A program made the translations under genes and the position numbers. DNA of 64,000 nucleotides from Varibaculum cambriense (GTDB lineage: Bacteria > Actinomycetota > Actinomycetes > Actinomycetales > Actinomycetaceae), in assembly GCF_022133705.1 (NCBI RefSeq), contig NZ_JAKNHJ010000009.1, positions 36,748 to 100,747 on the forward strand. The letters run 5' to 3'. The notes beneath the pieces are model-generated. The model was not told where the DNA came from. It saw only the letters and a program-made list of their open reading frames with translations, and did not search any database. The stretch's first letter is position 1. Each line of letters opens with the position of its first letter. This document shows, piece by piece, positions 1 through 6,961 of the stretch.

Positions 1-1
1 A

Positions 2-382
2 AATTGGGATGATTGCCTTCCAAACGGGGATTACCAGATACCGCCTAGAACAAGATGCGAGAAGTACCCAATCAGCGACATTGTGCCCTGCGATATAGAA
101 CACTTGCGAATCCAAGGTAACCGTTGGACTCAGGCCGGAAGATTAACCGAATTTGTTTTTGTGCTCCAGGTCAGAAACGAAAACACTGGCAGGTGGCAAA
201 CGCACCTTTCGATAGACTGCACCCACTCCAACGCCCACATCCACTACTACAAAGACGGGGAGAGGGATGGGAACCCGCGCGAAACGATTAAGGTCCTTAA
301 CCGGGCAAGGGATGTTCAGGACGCATTGGGAATGGCTATACTAAGAATCAGGCAAGAAATTAATAAATTGGTGGAGGTGTGA
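2..382 (+). CDS. Unknown protein, 5' end outside window
   Basis: The reading frame is open from base 2 without a stop, so the gene probably begins upstream of the window; an internal GTG at 83 is a possible but not compelling start because no Shine-Dalgarno precedes it. The visible part is about 126 residues and ends with a helix-like segment. It has a central stretch rich in His, Asn and Tyr and resembles no family I can name with confidence; a small DUF7718-like protein is a guess only. Its stop overlaps the GTG start of the next gene by four bases, so the two are probably translationally coupled. Function unknown. Confidence 0.6.
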   Translation, partial: NWDDCLPNGDYQIPPRTRCEKYPISDIVPCDIEHLRIQGNRWTQAGRLTEFVFVLQVRNENTGRWQTHLSIDCTHSNAHIHYYKDGERDGNPRETIKVLNRARDVQDALGMAILRIRQEINKLVEV

Positions 383-774
383 AAGTGAACAAGGAATTGG
401 CAGACTTCGAGAACGAAGTCCTCTACAACGTCATGCTCGGAAACACTACTCCAAAAGTTATTGATTCTAGGGGCCATACCCCGCTTATCGCTTGCCTAGA
501 AAGCGAGACTGTTGGCACCCTGCTGGCTAGAATCGAAAGAGCCGGGGGCTGCGGAACCATCTACGCCCTATCCGAAACCGGCAAAGTAAGGGTAGTAGCC
601 GCGCAAGACAAAGGGGCTAAGGCACCCAGCCTCACCGATCTAGAAGCAAGCACCTTAAGTGAGAACTCCTCTATCGGAATGTTCATCGACTATATCTCCA
701 CCCAAGAAGACGGGGTATATCTTACCGACGCAAAAATGCGTTCTTACGGCACCGCCGAACTGGCCAAGGTCTAA
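379..774 (+). CDS. Unknown 131-residue protein coupled to the upstream gene
   Basis: Starts at GTG 379 inside the stop of the preceding gene (GTGA overlap) with GGTGGAG just upstream acting as ribosome binding site. An ATG-like alternative does not exist nearby; GTG 385 is a second possible start. The protein is soluble, with no signal peptide or membrane segment, and I recognise no motif. Its stop codon overlaps the stop of the convergent broken gene on the minus strand (772-774 against 771-773). The pair with the upstream gene and its position beside a decayed gene suggest an accessory region; this is inference. Confidence 0.6.
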   Translation: MKVNKELADFENEVLYNVMLGNTTPKVIDSRGHTPLIACLESETVGTLLARIERAGGCGTIYALSETGKVRVVAAQDKGAKAPSLTDLEASTLSENSSIGMFIDYISTQEDGVYLTDAKMRSYGTAELAKV

Positions 775-1316
775 TTCCCGCAATTCCAACTGCCGCTTAC
801 CGATCCATCAGCCGTGCGCGTAGCCACAAACGCGCCATTCCAAGGCAGACTTAGGCTCGCCCCCCCATGTCTGCCACCTACCGATATAGAAGCGTTAGTC
901 CCAGAAGCATAGATAGTGAGCGTTCCGTTGCATGATCCAGTAAGGGTGGTACTTGCCCGCCTATCTACTGACGCTGGAGTCGGGGTCCTATGATCTGCCA
1001 CAGCCGGCGGGTTATCTCGGTTAGTTACTGCCTTTGTAGCTTCAACCGCTCATGGTTTTCTCTTGCCTCGCTTCCGCGAATAGGAGCCATTCCCAGAAAC
1101 GAAAAGAGCCAATTGCGTTTCCGGCATTCTCCCCTGACGGTGATTAGCTGGATATGCGTAAAAGTTCACCTCTCCGACCCGCACCTGTTCCCTAATCTCC
1201 GCTACTAAACCGGATCCTGGATTGTCACCGCCTGGAGCGATTGGAACTATTACGCTTAAGGCTAACGCCCCTAGGGCAGCTAGCAGCACCAAGCGTTTCG
1301 ATACTCTTTGCATCAT
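771..1316 (-). pseudogene. Secreted protein gene broken by one in-frame TGA
   Basis: A minus-strand gene starts at ATG 1316 behind a strong AAGGAGGG site. Its first 30 residues form a signal peptide: basic start, then a Leu/Ala/Val core. The frame meets TGA at 1052-1050 (codon 89), and the same frame then stays open to TAG at 771. The full unit would be about 181 residues. The downstream half is a Gly/Ser/Thr-rich segment with two cysteines, typical of a secreted beta-rich domain, and has no ribosome site or export signal of its own apart from a GTG at 1001. A single C-to-T change (CGA to TGA) explains the break. A sequencing error is the other explanation. Family unknown. Confidence 0.6.
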
Positions 1317-1442
1317 CTTGGAAAACCCTCCTTACGTCTATTTAGTGTTTCCACTATGGGTAATGCGTAAATAGGTTTCCAAGAATAAAAGCGCTGGTGG
1401 AAAGGTTTTGAGGTCGGGCGGGAATTGCGCCCAGATACACTT

Positions 1443-1469
1443 GTAGCCCCAGCAAAACGCCGGGGCTAC
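1443..1469. terminator. GC-rich hairpin downstream of the lipoprotein gene
   Basis: GTAGCCCC at 1443-1450 pairs perfectly with GGGGCTAC at 1462-1469 around an 11-base loop. It lies 22 bases after the stop of the minus-strand lipoprotein gene and upstream of the broken secreted-protein gene. No T run follows on either strand, so intrinsic termination is weakly supported; it could instead protect the 3' end. Confidence 0.4.
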
Positions 1470-1491
1470 GAGGTATTAAGCGTTCAGTTTT

Positions 1492-1992
1492 CTAGCAGGG
1501 CCAGGTGTTGCCCTCGCTATCTCCGCATCCGGAAACTTCGAATTGGTTATTTCCCTTGTACGTCCATTTCGAGCTGTCATCTTTGTAGCTTTTGCTTTCC
1601 CCGACTTTCCATTCGCCAGAATTGCCTGCCTTAGCCTTAGTCCCGGAGCGGCGAGGAGCTTGGTACTGCCGCTTAGGCTGAGCTTTCTTCTGGTAGGTGC
1701 GTGACTTGGGCTGAGCTTTCACCGGGGCAGGAGCCTGTGCCTTATTAGCCTTAGCAGGAGCCTCCGCCTCTGCCTTAGCTTTAGCTTCCGCCTCCGCTTT
1801 CGCCCTCGCCGGATGGTCCCGAGCAATCTTCTTATCACGCTCAGCGTTCAAAGCCTGCTTTTCCCTATCCATATCAGAGACAGTCGGCACCTTGTACACC
1901 GGAGCACTCACATTAGCATTACCCGCGCACCCAGCAAGCCCCACCCCCAACGCCACGCTTGCCAGCACTAACATAAGTTTTTGAGTTTTCAT
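1492..1992 (-). CDS. Lipoprotein with Lys/Ala/Glu-rich stalk
   Basis: 166 residues. A lipoprotein signal peptide ends in the lipobox LAGC, placing the lipidated cysteine at residue 22, so the mature protein should be tethered to the outer face of the membrane. Residues about 45-110 are a low-complexity Lys/Ala/Glu/Gln stalk, which may span the cell wall. The last 45 residues are a compact Trp/Gly/Ser-rich segment with two cysteines (CG...WPC) that could form a disulfide. No enzymatic motif is seen. The N-terminal start is set by the signal peptide. Function unknown; membership of small actinobacterial surface lipoproteins is inferred. Confidence 0.75.
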   Translation of the reverse strand: MKTQKLMLVLASVALGVGLAGCAGNANVSAPVYKVPTVSDMDREKQALNAERDKKIARDHPARAKAEAEAKAKAEAEAPAKANKAQAPAPVKAQPKSRTYQKKAQPKRQYQAPRRSGTKAKAGNSGEWKVGESKSYKDDSSKWTYKGNNQFEVSGCGDSEGNTWPC

Positions 1993-2384
1993 TTCTCCAT
2001 TCCTTTCTTGAGCCTAAATGTTTACCTCACCACCTATGTAGGGCGCGGAGACAAAAAGCCTGGCGAGAACCTTATGGCATCATTGTAGTTTTTTAAGAAT
2101 AGGATAATTGGCAAACCACGTTACTAGTTCGAGAAAGACCCCAGGAAAAACGGTCGCGACATGCCGAAATAATGCGATTTACCCATGGTCAAAACCGGTT
2201 AAGACTCCTGGGGGAACCAGTTTCTTTCCTTAGATGCCACCCCTTGTTGCATATACGCAACTCAGGTAGTTTTATTGCATTTATGCAACTCCTGATGTGA
2301 AAAACCCCTGCCAAGCACCCCTAAAGCGCTACTTATCCTCGAGATATGAATTGTTTTTGCGAGTACCACCTAATTTGATGCTTA
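1993..2384. other. Gene-free stretch upstream of the lipoprotein gene
   Basis: This 392-base stretch has no convincing gene; an open frame on plus from 2297 lies antisense to the ACP-like gene and has no ribosome site. It should hold the lipoprotein promoter (minus strand). Its distal part carries the two palindromic sites annotated separately at 2247-2288. Confidence 0.6.
2247..2288. promoter_or_regulatory. Twin palindromic operator-like sites
   Basis: TTGCATATACGCAA (2247-2260) and TTGCATTTATGCAA (2275-2288) are both TTGC-N6-GCAA palindromes. Both are followed by similar sequence (ACTCAGG and ACTCCTG), so they are also direct repeats 28 bases apart. Paired TTGC-N6-GCAA palindromes are the kind of site bound by dimeric winged-helix regulators such as MarR types. 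No regulator gene is adjacent, and the sites sit about 255 bases upstream of the lipoprotein start. Confidence 0.45.
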
Positions 2385-2816
2385 TTACCCGTGATACAGG
2401 CTCACCAGCTGCCCCAGAGTTTCACATTCGGCGATCTGGGTATCGGAACGTTTTTCACCCAGTTCTCCCTCAAGCCGTGCTATCACCGCGTACAGAGACA
2501 GATCGTCGAAATCCAACTGCGCCCTCAACTCCGTCGCCGGCTGCAGATCCGCCTGTTCACTGCCAGTTTCCGCGGCAACGGCCTCTAGCAGAGAAGCTAT
2601 AACCGCTGGTTCACCACTAAAGTTTTCCCAGGCAGGAGGAATATTTCCCGAGGACGCATCCGAATTACTAGCGTTACTTTCCCCAGAAACCGCCTCAGAT
2701 TCCGGGGCAGCACCAGACCCAGTTGTGTCCTCTCCCCCGGTTTCATTCACCGCGCCGCCGGGCAGGTTTTTACCAAAATCGGCGAGCGCCGCTAGCGCAT
2801 CAGCATCTAGCGCCAT
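2385..2816 (-). CDS. Acyl-carrier-like protein without the phosphopantetheine serine
   Basis: 143 residues from ATG 2816, which lies one base after the TGA of the DUF3145 gene, so the two are coupled. An earlier in-frame start would overlap that gene entirely. Residues 1-75 are an acidic Ala/Ser/Glu-rich linker. Residues about 75-143 fit the acyl carrier protein fold: two helices, then the recognition-helix pattern D-x-L followed by a hydrophobic helix ending in ARLE. Where carrier proteins have Asp-Ser-Leu this has Asp104-Asp105-Leu106, so no serine is available for the prosthetic group. A structural or regulatory role is inferred. Similarity is motif-level only. Confidence 0.6.
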   Translation of the reverse strand: MALDADALAALADFGKNLPGGAVNETGGEDTTGSGAAPESEAVSGESNASNSDASSGNIPPAWENFSGEPAVIASLLEAVAAETGSEQADLQPATELRAQLDFDDLSLYAVIARLEGELGEKRSDTQIAECETLGQLVSLYHG

Positions 2817-2817
2817 C

Positions 2818-3315
2818 TCAGCCCACTCGATGTAGCCAGCGCACGGGAGCGCCCGCTCCCGCGTAGCGGAAAGGTTCGAGTTCTTCGTCCCAAGCGGTTC
2901 CCAGCGCCAAATCCAGTAGGCGACGCAATTCTTCTTGACTGCCTTGGGCAAGCGCCGAGCGCACGCGATCTTCCGGGATCACCACATTGCCCACCACATC
3001 GGTTTGGGCATGAAAAATCCCCAAGTCTGGAGTGTATGACCAGCGTCCCCCATTGTTGTTTACGGAGGCGTCCTCGGTAACCTCGAAACGCAAATGTTCC
3101 CATCCGCGCAGTGCGGAGGCTAGTTTAGCACCAGTCCCAGCCCTGCCGACCCAGGAAAGCTCCGAGCGGAACATCCCGGGTTGAGCCGGTTGTTCCGTCC
3201 ACTCTAGGTTGACGCGTTGATCTAGAACTGCTCCAACCGCCCATTCCACGTGACTAGACAGCGCACGAGGGCATGAGTGTACGAAAAGTACACCGCGGGT
3301 GTAATCCTTGTTCAT
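2818..3315 (-). CDS. DUF3145 family protein
   Basis: 165 residues from ATG 3315, chosen because AGGAGAAGCG lies directly upstream. The sequence matches the actinobacterial DUF3145 family: start region RGVLFVHS, the pattern PHVEWAV-like (here SSHVEWAVGAVL), the block AKLASALRGW and the block TPDLGIFH. The family is widespread in actinobacteria and of unknown biochemical role; no catalytic motif is obvious. It is immediately followed by the ACP-like gene with one base between stop and start. Confidence 0.9.
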   Translation of the reverse strand: MNKDYTRGVLFVHSCPRALSSHVEWAVGAVLDQRVNLEWTEQPAQPGMFRSELSWVGRAGTGAKLASALRGWEHLRFEVTEDASVNNNGGRWSYTPDLGIFHAQTDVVGNVVIPEDRVRSALAQGSQEELRRLLDLALGTAWDEELEPFRYAGAGAPVRWLHRVG

Positions 3316-3529
3316 CGCTTCTCCTTTAGTGATCGCAAGGTTCGTCTTCCCCAACGGCCTGTGCACACTACAGAGTGATGACACGCGGTGTCTCAGTTTC
3401 TATTTTGCCCTCGATAGCGATTTTCAACAACCCCAAAAGCCTCTGACCGGCAATTTTGTGACTACTGAGGCCAATGTGGCACCTGTGGTTTACCGATCGA
3501 GAGAAAACACGAGAAGAGGCTTGAGCGAT

Positions 3530-3639
3530 AGCTCGGGGGCTGGGTTTGATCCGAGCAGGTGCGGTGGGCATAAGAATTCGGAAAACGCCGCTACGTTTTC
3601 CGAATTCCTGGGCAGGAGGACAAACCCAGCCCCCGCGCT
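3530..3639 (+). repeat. Two-tier hairpin element, type A copy 1
   Basis: Outer stem: 3530-3548 pairs with 3621-3639, 18 of 19 positions. Inner stem: GAATTCGGAAAACG at 3574-3587 pairs perfectly with 3594-3607 around a six-base loop. The unpaired strands between stems are 3549-3573 (ATCCGAGCAGGTGCGGTGGG then CATAA) and 3608-3620 (CTGGGCAGGAGGA). These two strands recur almost unchanged in the other A copies while both stems change. Confidence 0.8.
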
Positions 3640-3677
3640 AACTAACAGCCACCAGGCTCATAGCACGGGTCGAGGTC

Positions 3678-3696
3678 GGGAAAAGATACGAGAGGG
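3678..3696 (+). repeat. Polypurine linker motif, copy 1
   Basis: GGGAAAAGATACGAGAGGG lies between elements A1 and B1. It recurs with one change (GGGAAAAGATGCGAGAGGG) at 6822-6840 between A2 and B2, and in shortened form before A2 at 6683-6696. It marks the 5' boundary of the type B unit. Confidence 0.65.
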
Positions 3697-3709
3697 GGCT
3701 TGAGCATAA

Positions 3710-3816
3710 GCGTGGAGGCGGATTTATGCCGAGGGGTAGGCTCCGGGCACTAAATCCGTGAAAATGCCAAAGCATTTTCCGGATTTCGGGGCGCGAGGCA
3801 AAATCCGCCTCCGCGC
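3710..3816 (+). repeat. Two-tier hairpin element, type B copy 1
   Basis: Outer stem: GCGTGGAGGCGGATTT at 3710-3725 pairs with 3801-3816, with one G-T pair. Inner stem: 3752-3767 pairs with 3772-3786, with one bulge. The strands between the stems are 3726-3751 (ATGCCGAGGGGTAGGCTCCG then GGCACT) and 3787-3800 (CGGGGCGCGAGGCA), conserved in the second B copy. Architecture parallels type A, but the internal-loop sequence is different. Confidence 0.8.
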
Positions 3817-3839
3817 TCCCCACAACAAGCTTTTACCAG

Positions 3840-4331
3840 CTACAGACCTTTTTCGCGAATCTCTTTAAAGGCTTTCCGACGCGTTAACCGATCGAGGCGA
3901 TCAAGATAAAGATGACCATCTAAGTGGTCACATTCATGCTGAATGCAACGCCCCATAAGCTCTTCGCCTTCGACCACTTTCGGCTTGCCATCCAGGTCAA
4001 TCCCTTCGGCACGCGCATACCAGGCGCGCTGACAGGGGAAGAACAGTCCCGGCACCGACAGGCAACCCTCGTCGCCATCTTGGTATTCGTCTTTTGAAAC
4101 CTCTACCAGACGGGGATTAAGAATATAGTCGACTTCCCCGTCAATGTTCCAGGAGAAAGCCCGCAGCCCCACGCCAATCTGATTAGCGGCCAGCCCGGCA
4201 CGCCCATCGGCATCTACCGTTTCTAGCAAGTCTTCTACCAACTGTTTTATATGTTCATCGATTTCGCCCACCGGTTCACAGGGGGTGCGCAAAATCGGAT
4301 CTCCGATTACTCTGATTTCTCGAAATGCCAT
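3840..4331 (-). CDS. def: Peptide deformylase
   Basis: 163 residues, the usual length. It removes the formyl group from the N-terminal methionine of nascent proteins and is a cytoplasmic metalloenzyme. All three family motifs are present: GLAANQIG (46-53, variant of GxGLAAxQ), EGCLS (88-92) with metal ligand Cys90, and HECDH (132-136) with metal ligands His132 and His136 and catalytic Glu133. The start ATG is three bases after the proS stop, so the two are co-transcribed. Downstream lies the A1/B1 hairpin island. Confidence 0.97.
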   Translation of the reverse strand: MAFREIRVIGDPILRTPCEPVGEIDEHIKQLVEDLLETVDADGRAGLAANQIGVGLRAFSWNIDGEVDYILNPRLVEVSKDEYQDGDEGCLSVPGLFFPCQRAWYARAEGIDLDGKPKVVEGEELMGRCIQHECDHLDGHLYLDRLDRLTRRKAFKEIREKGL

Positions 4332-4334
4332 TTC

Positions 4335-6200
4335 CTATTCCTCCTCGCTGCCCGCTGCCGCCGCAGCCGGAACGATTTTTTCTGCCCGCGCATAGGCTTC
4401 CGCGAGATCCTGGTGCACCTGGTCATTTACATATTGGAAGGCATCTACAACTGCGATTTCACGGCGTTCACCAGTGGCACGACACCGTACTTCCACGGTT
4501 CCTTCTTTCAATCCGCGCCCGATCACTACCAGCCAGGGCATGCCCAGCAGTTCCGCATCCTTGAATTTAACCCCGGCAGAGACTTTCTTGCGGTCATCGA
4601 TCAAAGTATCGATCCCGGCGGCGGTGAGCTGGTCGCCTAGCGTTTGCGCGGCCTCGAAAAGTTCTGTCCCTTTGCCGGTCACCAGTGCATGCACTTGGAA
4701 GGGCGCCACATTAGTTGGCCATTTCAGCCCGACCTCGTCGTGGTATTCCTCGGCGATAGCGGCCATTACCCGGGAAACCCCGATTCCGTAGGATCCCATG
4801 GTTACTACCTGGGATTTCCCGTTTTGATCGAGCACGTTTAGCCCTAGCGCCTCGGAATATTTTGTTCCGAGGGCGAAGATATGCCCGATTTCGATTCCGC
4901 GGGCGGTCTGCAAGGCTCCAGAACCATCGGGAGCCGGATCCCCATCTCGCACTTCCGCAGCTTCAATAAAGCCGTCAGCGCGGAAATCTCTGCCCGCCAC
5001 CAAGTGATAAAGGTGGGTGTCTTCTTTGCCGGCGCCCGCGATCCATTCGGTACCTTCTACTACCCGCGGATCTAGGAGGCAGCGGGGGCTGCCAGAAATG
5101 TTTCCGTCCTCATTAATTTTGCGATCCGGATGGTCTGGCCCGGCGCAGGTAGGCCCAGTAAAGCCCGGTACGATATTGGGGTAGGCGGCCATATCTTCCG
5201 GGGTCGCCATTTCTACGTCTGCCCCCAAGGAGGCTTCGAGGCGCCGCATATCAATTTCGCGATCTCCGGGTACGCCCAGGAGCAGCACTTCCCGTTTACC
5301 ATCGGCATAAGTCGCGGCAACCATGAAGGCTTTCAAAGTGTCAGCTTTAGTCCATGCTCTGCCATCTTCGCGGGGGAAATGCTCGTTCGAGTAATCCACC
5401 AATGCTTCTATAGTGTGTGCACCGGGGGTTTTACGTTCAATCGCGGCGGGAAGTTGCGAATAATCTTGCGGCTCGGGGGCAATAGTGGTCACGGCCTCCA
5501 CATTGGCGGCATACCCGCCCTCGGAGCGCACAAAAGTATCTTCCCCAATAGCACAAGGGAAAATGAACTCTTCAGAGCGCGATCCTCCCATAGCGCCCGC
5601 CATCGCGGAACAAATCACGAAATCTAGCCCTAACCGCGAGTAAATCCGCTGATATGCGCGGCGTTGCTGCTGATAGGATGCCTCTAGCCCCTCGTCGTCA
5701 ATGTTGAAAGAGTAGGCGTCCTTCATAATGAATTCGCGGCCGCGAATCAGACCTGCCCGAGGGCGCGCCTCGTCCCGATATTTTTCTTTGATCTGGTAGA
5801 GGACGACCGGCAGATCTTTATAGGACGAATAAAAGTCTTTCACCAACAGGGTGAACATTTCTTCGTGAGTGGGCGCCAATAGATAGTCAGCGCCTTTGCG
5901 GTCTTGCAGTTTAAACAGGGAGGGCCCGAACTCTTCCCAGCGGTTGGTCGCTTCATAGGGTTCGCGGGGCAACAGCGCGGGGAAAGCTACCTCGAGGGCG
6001 CCGATGCGATCCATTTCTTCGCGTACTACCTGCTCTACGCGCCGAATCGTGCGCAACCCTAGCGGGGTCCACGTATAGATTCCGGGTGCAGCACGGCGAA
6101 TATAACCGGCGCGCACCAGCAGTTTATGGGAATCCACTTCGGCATCTACCGGGTCTTCCCGCAAAGTCCTAACAAAATAAGTCGACATATTGTAAGCCAC
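4335..6200 (-). CDS. proS: Prolyl-tRNA synthetase, bacterial type with editing domain
   Basis: 621 residues. It charges tRNA-Pro with proline. Class II signatures are visible: THEE (111-114), motif 2 around 141-165 (YRDEARPR then GREF-MKDAYSF), and motif 3 with GIGVSR near 475. The segment from about 225 to 405 is the inserted editing domain that hydrolyses mischarged alanyl-tRNA. The C-terminal anticodon-binding domain carries the [11 protein letters not shown] pattern. The start is either GTG 6200 or ATG 6188; neither has a Shine-Dalgarno. A -10-like TAAACT sits seven bases before GTG 6200, so leaderless translation from it is plausible. It forms an operon with def downstream. Confidence 0.96.
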   Translation of the reverse strand: MAYNMSTYFVRTLREDPVDAEVDSHKLLVRAGYIRRAAPGIYTWTPLGLRTIRRVEQVVREEMDRIGALEVAFPALLPREPYEATNRWEEFGPSLFKLQDRKGADYLLAPTHEEMFTLLVKDFYSSYKDLPVVLYQIKEKYRDEARPRAGLIRGREFIMKDAYSFNIDDEGLEASYQQQRRAYQRIYSRLGLDFVICSAMAGAMGGSRSEEFIFPCAIGEDTFVRSEGGYAANVEAVTTIAPEPQDYSQLPAAIERKTPGAHTIEALVDYSNEHFPREDGRAWTKADTLKAFMVAATYADGKREVLLLGVPGDREIDMRRLEASLGADVEMATPEDMAAYPNIVPGFTGPTCAGPDHPDRKINEDGNISGSPRCLLDPRVVEGTEWIAGAGKEDTHLYHLVAGRDFRADGFIEAAEVRDGDPAPDGSGALQTARGIEIGHIFALGTKYSEALGLNVLDQNGKSQVVTMGSYGIGVSRVMAAIAEEYHDEVGLKWPTNVAPFQVHALVTGKGTELFEAAQTLGDQLTAAGIDTLIDDRKKVSAGVKFKDAELLGMPWLVVIGRGLKEGTVEVRCRATGERREIAVVDAFQYVNDQVHQDLAEAYARAEKIVPAAAAAGSEEE

Positions 6201-6309
6201 GTTCGCCAGTTTAGTAGATGATGCAAAGGAACCTAAACCGCGCCGTTCCGGCAGGAATCAACAATACTTTTTATCCGGATACCGGTGCTAACGCTAGCCA
6301 AAAGTTACG

Positions 6310-6415
6310 CGCGAGCGAGAAGTTTTTCCTCCCGCCCAAAAACTCGCCGATGCCCACGGCATCTGCGAGTTTTACGCCCACCTAACCTGATCGGATAAAA
6401 CTTCTCTCTCGCGCT
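6310..6415 (-). repeat. Two-tier hairpin element, type A copy 3, inverted
   Basis: Outer stem: GCGCGAGCGAGAAGTTTT at 6310-6327 pairs with 6398-6415, 17 of 18. Inner stem: 6340-6355 pairs with 6359-6374, 15 of 16. Read on the minus strand, the internal strands are ATCCGATCAGGTTAGGTGGG then CGTAA, and TGGGCGGGAGGA. These match the A1 and A2 strands closely, although both stems have entirely different sequences. Confidence 0.78.
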
Positions 6416-6533
6416 CGCGGTTACGGCGGTAGCAAGATACGGAACCCCGGGTTGAAGCACCAAGAGCAAACTTGCGTTGACAATTCCTGCAAGGAGCAGC
6501 GCGGGGAAAAATAAAAAGACGGGCGGGTTAAAC

Positions 6534-6660
6534 GGGGAGAGCTTGGTTTTATTCGAGCAGGTTGACTTTATTCAAGTGGTTTCAACTTCAGATACCCGGC
6601 TATTCAAAAGGAAAGCGGTAAGACCCTTGAGCTTAGGAATTCGGTAAACGTCGCTAGGGG
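6534..6660 (+). repeat. Decayed type A hairpin element
   Basis: GCTTGGTTTTATTCGAGCAG near 6550 resembles the outer stem end and left internal strand of A2. AGGAATTCGGTAAACGTCGC near 6637 resembles the A2 inner left stem and loop. The material between is expanded and the right halves of both stems are missing, so it looks like a degenerating copy. Confidence 0.45.
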
Positions 6661-6712
6661 GTTGGGGTTTTCGTAGAGGAGTGGGAAAAGATCGGGCTTA
6701 GGTTGGCATTAA

Positions 6713-6821
6713 GCGGGGAGGATTGGTTTTATCCGAGCGGGCGCGGTGGGCATAAGAATTCGGGAAACGTGGCTACGTTTGCCGAATTCTTGGGCAGGAG
6801 GAAAAAACCAATCCTCCCCGC
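6713..6821 (+). repeat. Two-tier hairpin element, type A copy 2
   Basis: Outer stem: GCGGGGAGGATTGGTTTT at 6713-6730 pairs perfectly with 6804-6821. Inner stem: GAATTCGGGAAACGT at 6756-6770 pairs with 6775-6789, 14 of 15. The left internal strand 6731-6755 differs from A1 at only two of 25 positions, and the right strand TGGGCAGGAGGA is identical. The outer stem shares only its TTT end and some G content with A1. Confidence 0.8.
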
Positions 6822-6840
6822 GGGAAAAGATGCGAGAGGG
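6822..6840 (+). repeat. Polypurine linker motif, copy 2
   Basis: GGGAAAAGATGCGAGAGGG between A2 and B2, matching the linker at 3678-3696 in 18 of 19 positions. A truncated form, GGGAAAAGATCGGG, is at 6683-6696 before A2. Confidence 0.65.
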
Positions 6841-6853
6841 AGAGTGATACTAA

Positions 6854-6961
6854 GCGCGTGGGCAGATTTATGCCGAAGGGTAGGCTCCGGGCGTTAAATC
6901 CGTGAAAATGCCAAGGCATTTTCACGGATTTCGGGGCGCGAGGTAAAATCTGCTCACGCGC
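6854..6961 (+). repeat. Two-tier hairpin element, type B copy 2
   Basis: Outer stem: GCGCGTGGGCAGATTT at 6854-6869 pairs with 6946-6961 with one G-T pair. Inner stem: AAATCCGTGAAAATGCC at 6896-6912 pairs perfectly with 6915-6931 around a two-base loop. The left internal strand 6870-6895 matches B1 in about 23 of 26 positions, and the right strand begins CGGGGCGCGAGG as in B1. The outer stem differs from B1 on both arms. It ends 47 bases before the ispG stop. Confidence 0.8.

Larger units (their letters stand above)
3316..3839. other. Gene-free island with hairpin elements A1 and B1
   Basis: No gene is supported in these 524 bases; open frames here are created by the inverted repeats. The first 180 bases should hold the DUF3145 promoter. 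The rest is one type A and one type B two-tier hairpin element, annotated separately. Confidence 0.7.

Noticed and set aside
2297-2602. Plus-strand 101-residue open frame next to the twin palindromes
   Set aside because: It would suit the operator, but most of it is antisense to the ACP-like gene and it lacks a Shine-Dalgarno and any recognisable motif.
3308-3703. Plus-strand open frame over hairpin element A1
   Set aside because: The inverted repeats create the open frame, the predicted protein is made of repeat arms, and stem differences among copies do not preserve any reading frame.
3530-3816. Insertion-sequence ends or a transposon remnant
   Set aside because: No transposase fragment and no target-site duplication is visible, and terminal arms differ among copies, unlike terminal inverted repeats of one element family.
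6703-6897. Plus-strand 64-residue open frame over A2/B2
   Set aside because: Its similarity to the protein predicted at the first island comes from the hairpin repeats themselves and not from coding conservation.
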